Shown here: one piece after another, positions 53,341 through 60,434 of the stretch
How the letters are laid out: the number at the start of each line of letters is the position of its first letter
How positions within the stretch are numbered: the stretch's first letter is position 1
Origin: Emcibacter sp.
GTDB taxonomy: Bacteria > Pseudomonadota > Alphaproteobacteria > Sphingomonadales > Emcibacteraceae
Direction: 5' to 3'
Length of the DNA: 64,000 nucleotides
Assembly: GCA_021774785.1 (NCBI GenBank)
Contig: JAJFIQ010000016.1
Location: forward strand, 62,001 to 126,000
The notes under the pieces: model-generated
The model's database searches: none
Seen by the model: the letters and a program-made list of their open reading frames with translations, nothing else
Told to the model about the DNA's origin: nothing
Position numbers and translations under genes: made by a program

Positions 53341-55317
53341 ATGACTAAAATAAAACATTTAAAACTTGGGACTAAGGCCGCGACGATGTCGATGGCAGCG
53401 GTATTATCCTTTACGGGAATATCGGGCGTATATGCCGGCACTTCTGCTGACGGAACGCTGGAATGGAGTGGTTTTCTGGAGAATGCCACATTTCTGCGTA
53501 AAGATGTGGGATTGGTAAAATTCCGTAATACTGTTCAGTTAGAACTGGTTAAGCAATTCAGTACAGGCAACACTTTCTCTGAGCTGTCATTCAATGTGAC
53601 TTTTCGCGGGTCATATGATGGTGTTTATGACCTGAACAAGGACGATTTTGGACGTAATGCCGGCGGCCCCATTGAGCTGCAAAGCACATTCTCCGCTGGC
53701 CCGCCTTTTGTACCTCACGGGGGTGGACTGGTATCCACTGGTGCCTTTTTCTTTGGCTTTGATGTGGGGGCGAACCCCAATGAAGGCCTGATGGTCTTGG
53801 GCAGTGATTCCCACGCCAATGATCAGGGCGGGGTTTCTTTTGGGATTCCCGTGCGTCCTTGTGATGTTGATAGCCGGGGTTGTATTCCGGGTTATCTGGA
53901 CCTTTCTTTGGATAATCTGCGTTTTCCAGAATTCAACAGCCGGATGGATTTCCTGCGTGAAGCCTATATTGATGGCAGCATTCCTTTCTCCAACGGTCAT
54001 GAACTGAATATCCGTCTGGGTCGTCAGCAAGTTGTCTGGGGCCGTACAGACCTGTTCCGGGTTTTGGATGTGATCAACCCTGTGGATTTCTCCCGTCAGA
54101 ATATTTATGACGAGTTGGAAGATATTCGTATCCCCCAATGGATTTTGAATTTGGATTATCGTATGGGTGCCGTAGGCAGCTTTGATGATTTGAATTTAAA
54201 TCTGGTTTGGAATTTCGATAAATTCCGTCCTAATTCACTGGGGCAGGGCGGTACGCCTTATCAGATATTAGGGGCTGGCGGGTTTTTCCGTGGCATGAAA
54301 AACTGCTGGGATAATGGTTGTACGGTAGCCAATTTTGCCGGACTTCCTGTGCCGGGCACAACGGGCCTTGCGGCGACTGACTTTGCGCCGGGAACCCTTG
54401 GTATCCGTAGTGCGCAATTACCGGAATGGAAACTGGACAATACCCAGATCGGCTTTAAGGTCGAAGGCGTAAAAGGTGGTGTTGGATTTTCTGTTAACTA
54501 TCTGACTTACCTGAGCCAATTACCTTCCTTGCGTGGTGGTAGTGTGGGACCGGCGGCCTTGAATAACTTCACAGGTGAAGTGAAACAATGGCCTTATCTG
54601 ATTGCTTTTGATATAGCCTTTCCGCGCATACATCTGTTTGGCGGGTCCATGGACCTCTATGCGGACAGTATCAAATCTGTGTTCCGTGTTGAGGCGGCCT
54701 ATACCACGGGCGAGGAATTTGCCAATACGCTCAGGCCAGAGCTTTTTTCCAAGAATGATGTCATCCGTTATGTCATCGGCTGGGATCGGGATACGTTCAT
54801 TCCTTTCCTGAACAAGAATAAAGCCTTCCTCTTTTCCGCACAGTTATTTGGGCAGCATATCCTGAACCATGAACTGGAAGATACCCCAGCCACACTGGCG
54901 GGCATACCGGGCTTTACCAAGGCCGGTATTCCAGACTGGAAAGAAAACTGGATCATGACTTTCCTGATGAAAGGCTGGTACATGCAGAACCGTTTAAGTC
55001 CTCAGCTGTTATCGGCTTATGACTTCCGGGCGGGGGCGGCTGTTATTTCACCGTCTGTTGACTGGCTGATTAATGATGACTGGCGTTTGATTATTGCCGC
55101 GAATTTCAAGTTCGGTAAAGGCCCGCGCAAGTTCGATGATTGTCGTTCGTGCAACCCATGGGGTCCGTTCACGGCAACACCATTCCATGCCGACCCCTTT
55201 GCAGCGGGATCTGTCGGACTTGGCGGATTTGAGCCTCTGGGACGTTTCCGCGCTGGGCCTATAGGTATGGCAAATCGTGAAGACGAAATTCAGATCACAC
55301 TGCGCTATCGCTTCTAA
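53341..55317 (+). CDS. DUF1302 outer-membrane barrel protein
   Basis: A 658-residue protein of the DUF1302 family. A signal peptide (about residues 1-33, ending VYAG) is followed by LEWSGFLENATFLRKD, then RLGRQQVVWGRTDLFRVLDV near residue 225 with NPVDFSRQN, the marks of the family, and the chain ends in a barrel-like EIQITLRYRF with terminal phenylalanine. So it is most likely an outer-membrane beta-barrel. GGGAG precedes ATG 53341. DUF1302 and DUF1329 genes almost always travel together, as they do here, 26 bases apart. Their function is not settled; uptake or traffic of hydrophobic compounds across the envelope is a reasonable guess. Confidence 0.88.
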   Translation: MTKIKHLKLGTKAATMSMAAVLSFTGISGVYAGTSADGTLEWSGFLENATFLRKDVGLVKFRNTVQLELVKQFSTGNTFSELSFNVTFRGSYDGVYDLNKDDFGRNAGGPIELQSTFSAGPPFVPHGGGLVSTGAFFFGFDVGANPNEGLMVLGSDSHANDQGGVSFGIPVRPCDVDSRGCIPGYLDLSLDNLRFPEFNSRMDFLREAYIDGSIPFSNGHELNIRLGRQQVVWGRTDLFRVLDVINPVDFSRQNIYDELEDIRIPQWILNLDYRMGAVGSFDDLNLNLVWNFDKFRPNSLGQGGTPYQILGAGGFFRGMKNCWDNGCTVANFAGLPVPGTTGLAATDFAPGTLGIRSAQLPEWKLDNTQIGFKVEGVKGGVGFSVNYLTYLSQLPSLRGGSVGPAALNNFTGEVKQWPYLIAFDIAFPRIHLFGGSMDLYADSIKSVFRVEAAYTTGEEFANTLRPELFSKNDVIRYVIGWDRDTFIPFLNKNKAFLFSAQLFGQHILNHELEDTPATLAGIPGFTKAGIPDWKENWIMTFLMKGWYMQNRLSPQLLSAYDFRAGAAVISPSVDWLINDDWRLIIAANFKFGKGPRKFDDCRSCNPWGPFTATPFHADPFAAGSVGLGGFEPLGRFRAGPIGMANREDEIQITLRYRF

Positions 55318-55343
55318 GAATTGATTTAACGAAGGATTTTAAA

Positions 55344-56657
55344 ATGAAAAATTTAATTACGAGTATGATAACGGGTGCGGTTCTGGGGCTGGGGGCAACA
55401 TCAGCCACTGCCGCAGACATGAATGATGTTGAAAAATCATTCTACCCCTACAAGAACAGCGTTCCCAGCCATGAAGGTTTGTCTGCGGGTATGACCATTA
55501 ATCAGTCCAATGTGGAGCAGTTCAAGGATATTCTTGATGAAGGTATGTATCAGTTCATCAAGGATGGGTGGACAGAGATGAGTGTCACCGACACTATGGC
55601 ATTCGAATTGAATACCTCTTATATCGAAGCAACAAAAAACGGTATGGGTAAAGTATCGCTCGGGGAAAAACCAGGTGATATTAGAGGATTTGTTGCCGGT
55701 CGGCCTTTCCCGCAGGAGCCGAGTATGGATGATCCCCGCGCTGGTGAAAAACTCGCCTGGAATTATAAATATGGCTATAACTGGGGTGATAATGCGGCAA
55801 TTTACCCATTCTACTGGAAATTCCGTGATCTGAATTCAGAAAAAATTGAAAGAACGCTGAAATTTAACTTTCACTTTCTGAATCTGAAACATCGGGTGAA
55901 TGACGATCCAAAGCCCGACCTGCCAAAGAACCCCGCTAATTTATTCCGTGGTATTTATGTGCAGGTTCTGGAACCCTTTGATGTGAAGAATACCCAGCTC
56001 TTGATCCATCGCTATGAAGATGATTTGAAGCGGGACAACGCGTGGTTATATCTGGGATTCCAGCGTCGTGTGCGTCGGCTGGCAACGGGTCAGATTACCG
56101 ATAGTTTCTTAGGGTCCGACCTGATGATCGAGGATTTTGAAGGTTACAACGGGCGTATTTCTGATATGTCCTGGTCCTATAAGGGCACCAAGAATGTCAT
56201 GCTGCCCTTCTATAAGCATAATGATCAGAAGCTTACCGAAGATCATAAAACGCCCGATGGCTTCCAATTTATTGAGTTCGGTGGCAAGGGCGGTTGTTTC
56301 CCACAGATCGACTGGCAATTACGCAAAGTATATGTAGTTGAATCAGCGCCTGTTGATCCAAACCACCCCATCAGCAAGCGGGTTCATTATGTTGATGCGG
56401 AAACATTCACTCTACCCCGGACGGTAATTTATGACCGCAAGGGTGAGTTATGGAAAACCTTTATCATTGGTCAGGCCCATCCGGATCATCATCTGCCGAA
56501 GAATAAGGGCACCGGGGTCTCCATTGATGATTCCTTTATGATGCTGGATGTTCAGGGTGCTCATTGCACAACCGGCCAGTTTAAAGGTCAGGTAGACCCC
56601 GCTCTTAACCCACGTAAGAAATTTACCGTTCAGAATATGCGTGTGACTGGTAAATAA
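55344..56657 (+). CDS. DUF1329 periplasmic protein
   Basis: A 437-residue protein of the DUF1329 family, whose fold is related to LolA/LolB lipid carriers. The signal peptide ends in ATAADMND (about residue 24). SVPSHEGLSAGMTINQSNVEQ near residue 38, NPANLFRGIYVQVLEPFD near 192, YLGFQRRVRRLA near 235 and SDLMIEDFEGYNG near 258 are typical. Its end, FTVQNMRVTGK, is repeated in remnant form at 57312-57356. A strong terminator follows. It probably acts in the periplasm as a partner of the DUF1302 barrel and the RND protein. Confidence 0.88.
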   Translation: MKNLITSMITGAVLGLGATSATAADMNDVEKSFYPYKNSVPSHEGLSAGMTINQSNVEQFKDILDEGMYQFIKDGWTEMSVTDTMAFELNTSYIEATKNGMGKVSLGEKPGDIRGFVAGRPFPQEPSMDDPRAGEKLAWNYKYGYNWGDNAAIYPFYWKFRDLNSEKIERTLKFNFHFLNLKHRVNDDPKPDLPKNPANLFRGIYVQVLEPFDVKNTQLLIHRYEDDLKRDNAWLYLGFQRRVRRLATGQITDSFLGSDLMIEDFEGYNGRISDMSWSYKGTKNVMLPFYKHNDQKLTEDHKTPDGFQFIEFGGKGGCFPQIDWQLRKVYVVESAPVDPNHPISKRVHYVDAETFTLPRTVIYDRKGELWKTFIIGQAHPDHHLPKNKGTGVSIDDSFMMLDVQGAHCTTGQFKGQVDPALNPRKKFTVQNMRVTGK

Positions 56658-56672
56658 ACTTTCATGCAGCAG

Positions 56673-56706
56673 CCGGGGGCTGGATTACTCCGCCCCCGGA
56701 TTTTTT
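56673..56706 (+). terminator. Terminator-like hairpin after DUF1329
   Basis: Stem CCGGGGGC (56673-56680) / GCCCCCGG (56692-56699), then ATTTTTT. It stands before the AhpD-like gene, so that gene is either read through to or has its own promoter. A degenerate copy is found at about 57372-57400. Confidence 0.8.
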
Positions 56707-56723
56707 AAAAAAGGATTATCAAA

Positions 56724-57287
56724 ATGCCTTATTTACCTTCTTTAAAAAGTGGTACGTTGTTTGATGTTTTCAAACAATATCCACATTTCTCACATTCATT
56801 ACATCTCTTTCTTCAGGATTTATTGCGCGGACCATCGCCGTTTAGTGTAGCGGAACGCGAACTCATTGCCGGATATGTTTCCGGCTTGAACAAATGTGAA
56901 TTTTGTTGCGGAACACATGCAGGTTTGGCGGAGCGGCTTGGCGGATGGGAGGGTCTGGTGGAAATATTCCTTAACGACCAGCCCTATGAGCCGGAGAATC
57001 CAAAAATGGCTTCAATATTAGCTTATGTACGTAAGCTGACACTGGATATTGATAAGGTCGGACAAGAGGACATCGATGTGCTTTTGGTAGATGGCTGGGA
57101 TGAACAGGCCGTTGTTCACGCCAATCTTGTATGCGGTGCGTTTAATCTGTTCAATCGTTGGGTTACTGGCTTGGGCGTGTCGGGGGATCCGCAATATGTT
57201 AAGGGCACTATTAAACAACTGCTCAGTGCCGGCTACGTTGGCGTTAACGATATGATTGAAAATTTTTTATTAAAACAGTCTACCTAA
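56724..57287 (+). CDS. AhpD-like / carboxymuconolactone decarboxylase family protein
   Basis: A 187-residue alkylhydroperoxidase-like helical protein. SVAERELIAGYVSGLNKC near residue 33 leads into CEFCCGTHAGLA (about residues 50-61), the CxxC-x2-H redox site of AhpD-like and peroxidase-related enzymes. AAAAAAGG precedes ATG 56724. It probably reduces peroxides formed near the oxygenases, or it may act in the ring pathway; the sequence does not decide. It lies between the DUF1329 gene and a remnant of a second DUF1329 gene end, which suggests that a rearrangement brought it here. Confidence 0.85.
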   Translation: MPYLPSLKSGTLFDVFKQYPHFSHSLHLFLQDLLRGPSPFSVAERELIAGYVSGLNKCEFCCGTHAGLAERLGGWEGLVEIFLNDQPYEPENPKMASILAYVRKLTLDIDKVGQEDIDVLLVDGWDEQAVVHANLVCGAFNLFNRWVTGLGVSGDPQYVKGTIKQLLSAGYVGVNDMIENFLLKQST

Positions 57288-57311
57288 GTTGATTGATGTT
57301 CACGTACGTCA

Positions 57312-57356
57312 CGCAAGATATTCACGGTGCGTAATATGCGCGTGACAGGTAAATAA
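57312..57356 (+). pseudogene. Remnant of a second DUF1329 gene 3' end
   Basis: Fifteen codons that read RKIFTVRNMRVTGK and stop, against RKKFTVQNMRVTGK at the end of the DUF1329 gene (about 56612-56657). The bases after the stop also match the DUF1329 downstream sequence, including CATGCA and the GCCCCCGG terminator arm. No further DUF1329 coding sequence is seen upstream of 57312. Confidence 0.75.
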
Positions 57357-57419
57357 AATACCATGCAACTACGGGGCAGAATTACGCCGCCCCCGGTTAT
57401 TTAAGATAGGAAATCAAAA

Positions 57420-58025
57420 ATGGTAAGCAGTTCCATAAGTCCGGTCGAGGTCAACATCTTCTTTAATTTCAGAAGCCCTTATTGTTATCTGGCGTCCAAG
57501 AGGATGTTTACCACCTTTGAAGAATATCACGCCAAAATGATCTGGAAACCATTTGGGGGATGGTCTGGCAGGTCAGCTCCAGAGCGGGCAAAAATTAAAA
57601 TCCCCCTGGTCCGTCAGGATGTGGAACGCAGTGCCCGAAAATTAGGAATTCCTTTCATACCACCCCCCATAGAAACGGACCCAACGCTCGCCGGAGCCGT
57701 ATCATTGGTCGCCGAACAGGAAGGTGTGCTTGAGGAATATGTGGTTGAGGTCATGCGCAAAGAATGGGCGGAAGGGTGCAATATTGGCGATATTAATGTT
57801 CTGTTGGAGGTTGGCGAAGAAATCGGCCTTGGTCGAGGTGCCATCACCCGCGCCAGTGATAACAAAGCCCTGTTTAAAAAGATGAATGAAAATTGGGAAG
57901 AAGCTCAGATACGGGGCGTATTCGGGGTTCCGACATTCGTTGTCGGCGATCAGATTTTCTGGGGCAATGATCGTATCGACTGCCTGAAGGACCATCTGCA
58001 TGACTTGAGATTGCGGAAAATATAA
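57420..58025 (+). CDS. 2-hydroxychromene-2-carboxylate isomerase (DsbA-like fold)
   Basis: A 201-residue glutathione-dependent isomerase of the kappa-GST/DsbA fold, as in NahD of naphthalene breakdown. FFNFRSPYCYLA near residue 11 holds the catalytic serine in SPY, PPPIETDPTLAGAVSL near 80 fits the helical domain, and GVFGVPTFVVGDQIFWGNDR near 165 is the hallmark of the family. AGGAAATC precedes ATG 57420. No CxxC of thiol oxidases is present. In a phenol operon this enzyme is not needed, so its presence hints at bicyclic or otherwise larger aromatics, or at another glutathione-linked isomerisation. It is followed 9 bases later by a glutathione transferase. Confidence 0.87.
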   Translation: MVSSSISPVEVNIFFNFRSPYCYLASKRMFTTFEEYHAKMIWKPFGGWSGRSAPERAKIKIPLVRQDVERSARKLGIPFIPPPIETDPTLAGAVSLVAEQEGVLEEYVVEVMRKEWAEGCNIGDINVLLEVGEEIGLGRGAITRASDNKALFKKMNENWEEAQIRGVFGVPTFVVGDQIFWGNDRIDCLKDHLHDLRLRKI

Positions 58026-58034
58026 GGATATGTC

Positions 58035-58682
58035 ATGAAACTTTATTATCGTCAAGATTGCCCATTTTGTTGGAAAGTAAGACTTTTTCTACAGGAATCT
58101 GGCATTCAGGCTCAGGAATTTTCGGTGCAATTGGGCCAAATGCACCCTGATGTCGTGGCTCTGAACCCCAACGGAACGGTGCCTGTTCTGATTGATGGAG
58201 AATTGGTTCTTTGGGAATCTGCTGTGATTATTGAATATCTGGTTGATGATTTCTCAAAAACCTCTCTGTTGGACGGCTCATCTGTTACCCGTGCCCTCAT
58301 CAGGCAACTACATAGTTACAGCGATAATAGAATAGGCAAAGTTTTATTCCCCTTTATCAAGCAGATTCGGGACAGTGTAAACGGCAAAGTGACAGACGAG
58401 CTTTATCAATCGACAGCAAATAACTGGGTAATAATTCAGGAAACCCTTGCCGCACAGCTTGGTGACAAAGACTTTTTTGGAGAGAATTTTTCCGTAGCTG
58501 AATGCGCTTTAATCCCGAGATTTGCGCTCGCGATAGTTTATGGGCTGCCCTTAAATGATGATTTTCCGAACCTGAAAGCGTGGTTCCAGAGATGCATGAA
58601 ACGGCCTTCATTCATGGCTAGTTTGCCCGAAGCTTTTCCGGGTATTGATCAAATGATAAAATTAGAAAATTTACAGATTTGA
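58035..58682 (+). CDS. Glutathione S-transferase family protein
   Basis: A 215-residue glutathione transferase. The thioredoxin-like N-terminal domain (about residues 1-78) begins MKLYYRQDCPFCWKVRLFLQ, with CPFC in the position of a glutaredoxin site, and NPNGTVPVLIDGE and WESAVIIEYL give the cis-proline and glutathione-binding turn. The C-terminal helical domain has FFGENFSVAECALIPRF near 153. The CPFC site fits an Omega-like or glutaredoxin-like activity more than a conjugating one. TAAGGATATGTC before the ATG and the 9-base gap to the isomerase show an operon. It may supply glutathione chemistry to the isomerase step (inference). Confidence 0.88.
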   Translation: MKLYYRQDCPFCWKVRLFLQESGIQAQEFSVQLGQMHPDVVALNPNGTVPVLIDGELVLWESAVIIEYLVDDFSKTSLLDGSSVTRALIRQLHSYSDNRIGKVLFPFIKQIRDSVNGKVTDELYQSTANNWVIIQETLAAQLGDKDFFGENFSVAECALIPRFALAIVYGLPLNDDFPNLKAWFQRCMKRPSFMASLPEAFPGIDQMIKLENLQI

Positions 58683-58694
58683 TCATTTCATCAA
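58679..58694. promoter_or_regulatory. Candidate DmpR-type upstream activator site
   Basis: TTGATCATTTCATCAA resembles the TTGATCAATTGATCAA-type enhancer sites of XylR/DmpR. It overlaps the stop codon of the transferase gene and lies about 100 bases before the -24 box of the phenol hydroxylase promoter, a usual distance. Confidence 0.55.
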
Positions 58695-58795
58695 TATATA
58701 AATTTCAGACGAGGGAGAGATTTTTAATAAGTTTAATAATTTCTAAAACACCTTTTATAACAGATGGTTAAAAAAGTTTTACAAATTAAATAACT

Positions 58796-58811
58796 TGGCA
58801 TGTTCCTTGCT
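58796..58811 (+). promoter_or_regulatory. Sigma-54 promoter of the phenol hydroxylase operon
   Basis: TGGCATGTTCCTTGCT, with GG at 58797-58798 and GC at 58809-58810 separated by ten bases, is close to the -24/-12 consensus. It lies 40 bases before dmpK. Confidence 0.9.
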
Positions 58812-58850
58812 ATTAATAGGCGTAATATACGGACAAAGACAGGAAATTGA

Positions 58851-59147
58851 ATGACACGAATTAAACAGGAAGATCGGGACCGCTTACAGGTATATCGAAA
58901 GTCGGTACGTGTGTTTGGCATACGAAAAGGCAAATTCCTGGAGTTTGACTTTACCGTTGGATGTGAGGAATTGACCATTGAGCTGGTCATGCCATATCCC
59001 ATTTTTAAGGAATTTTGTGAAACCAATCATGTGGCGGAAATTTTATGTGATGAAGGCATTAATGATGATTTTGACAGATTGGCTGGGGGCGTATTGCCGC
59101 AATTATATGACGAGAAAAATATTATACAGTTGGGAGACTTCAAGTGA
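58851..59147 (+). CDS. dmpK: Phenol hydroxylase assembly subunit P0
   Basis: A 98-residue protein like DmpK/PoxA, the small subunit that is not part of the active oxygenase but helps to activate it, perhaps by inserting iron. YRKSVRVFGIRKGKFLEFDF near residue 11 and ELVMPYPIFKEFCE near 42 fit the family, and the length is close to that of DmpK. It is the first gene after the sigma-54 promoter and overlaps dmpL by four bases. GGAAATTGA precedes ATG 58851. Confidence 0.88.
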   Translation: MTRIKQEDRDRLQVYRKSVRVFGIRKGKFLEFDFTVGCEELTIELVMPYPIFKEFCETNHVAEILCDEGINDDFDRLAGGVLPQLYDEKNIIQLGDFK

Positions 59148-60142
59148 GTTTGGAAATTAAAACGAATGTTATTCAGCCACGGCGGCATACCTATTCTCAT
59201 ATCGCTAAAAGGCTTGGGGCGGACAAACCGGCGACCCGCTATCAGGAAGGGACCTGGGACCTTCAGCCAACGGTTAATTTTCACTACCGCCCAACATGGA
59301 AGCCAGATCAGGAACTGTATGACAAGAGCCTGACCAGCATCCAGATGGAAGATTGGTATACATTCAATGATCCCCGACAGATGTATTACGGCACCTATAC
59401 CATGGCCCGTCATAAAATGATGGAAGCCGAAGAGAGTCACTTTAAATTCATTGATAAAAGTAACATGATCGGTCTGATGGATGCTGACTGGCAGCAAAAA
59501 ATCAAGACGTTCTTATTGCCGCTGCGCCATTTTGAATGGGGGGCCAATATGAATAATTGTGATTGTTCGGATAAAGCTTATGGCACAGCCATCAGTCAGG
59601 TGGCGCTATTTGCCGCCATGGACAGGTTGGGCATGGCGCAAATTATCAGCCGCGTCGGCTTACTGTTGGATGACAACACTGGAAAAAGTCTGGATCAGGC
59701 CAAGGTTGACTGGCTGGAAAGTGATTTGTGGCAGGGTGTGCGCAAAATGGTTGAGGACAGCTTTGTGCTGGATGACTGGTTTGAACTGCTGGTGGCCCAA
59801 AATCTATGTATGGATGGTGTCGTTTTCCCGCTTTTTTATCATTATTTTGAGGACGCCGGTATCAGGCAAGGCGGAACAGCTATGTCCATGCTCAATGAAT
59901 TTATGCAGGACTGGGGCAAGGACGAAAAAAGATGGCTGGATCAGCTATTGAAAGTTACAGCAGCTGAAAGCGCGGAAAATGCAGCCCTATTGTCAAAATG
60001 GGCAGCCACATGGACAGAACGGGCGGTCACGGCTTTCACGCCCATTGCCAAGCATGTGTTGGGGGATGAGGCTGCTGATGTCATGTCGTCTATTCGGGCA
60101 GAGATAACAAAACGGGCAAAAAAGTCCGGTATTGAAATATAG
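59144..60142 (+). CDS. dmpL: Phenol hydroxylase beta subunit P1
   Basis: A 332-residue subunit of the soluble di-iron oxygenase, the ferritin-like partner of DmpN without an iron site of its own. RYQEGTWDLQPTVNFHYRP near residue 29, FNDPRQMYYGTY near 74 and RHFEWGANMNNC near 127 are typical of the TmoE/DmpL group. It starts at GTG 59144, which overlaps the stop of dmpK (GTGA), and GGGAGACTT is upstream. It forms the (alpha-beta-gamma)2 oxygenase with DmpN and DmpO. Confidence 0.94.
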   Translation: MSLEIKTNVIQPRRHTYSHIAKRLGADKPATRYQEGTWDLQPTVNFHYRPTWKPDQELYDKSLTSIQMEDWYTFNDPRQMYYGTYTMARHKMMEAEESHFKFIDKSNMIGLMDADWQQKIKTFLLPLRHFEWGANMNNCDCSDKAYGTAISQVALFAAMDRLGMAQIISRVGLLLDDNTGKSLDQAKVDWLESDLWQGVRKMVEDSFVLDDWFELLVAQNLCMDGVVFPLFYHYFEDAGIRQGGTAMSMLNEFMQDWGKDEKRWLDQLLKVTAAESAENAALLSKWAATWTERAVTAFTPIAKHVLGDEAADVMSSIRAEITKRAKKSGIEI

Positions 60143-60151
60143 GAGAAAGTC

Positions 60152-60424
60152 ATGAGCAGGATTGTATCAATCACATTGCAGAATAACGACGATGCCCGAC
60201 CGATCATAGAGGCCATCGAAAAAGATAATCCCGATGCCACGGTTAACCTTTATCCGGCAATGGTCAAGATTGACTGTGATGGTCGTTTGATCGTCAAACA
60301 GGAAACCGTCGAAGGGCTTCTGGGCCGGGAATGGGACGTACAGGAATTACACCTGAGCATCGTCAGTATCGCGGGAAATGTGGACGAAGAAGACGATTAT
60401 TTTGAGTTAAGCTGGAATATATAG
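60152..60424 (+). CDS. dmpM: Phenol hydroxylase effector protein P2
   Basis: A 90-residue cofactor-free coupling protein of the MmoB/DmpM family, which binds the oxygenase and tunes the di-iron site. VSITLQNNDDARPIIEAIE near residue 5 and NLYPAMVKIDCDGRLIVKQ near 32 match the family, and the length equals that of DmpM. AGGAGAAAG before ATG gives a strong ribosome site. It lies between dmpL and dmpN with gaps of about ten bases. Confidence 0.94.
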   Translation: MSRIVSITLQNNDDARPIIEAIEKDNPDATVNLYPAMVKIDCDGRLIVKQETVEGLLGREWDVQELHLSIVSIAGNVDEEDDYFELSWNI

Positions 60425-60434
60425 GAGCAGAGAT

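Noticed and set aside
53611-54138. A 175-codon minus-strand frame inside the DUF1302 gene
   Set aside because: Antisense to a gene with signal peptide and barrel end; its translation has no family resemblance.
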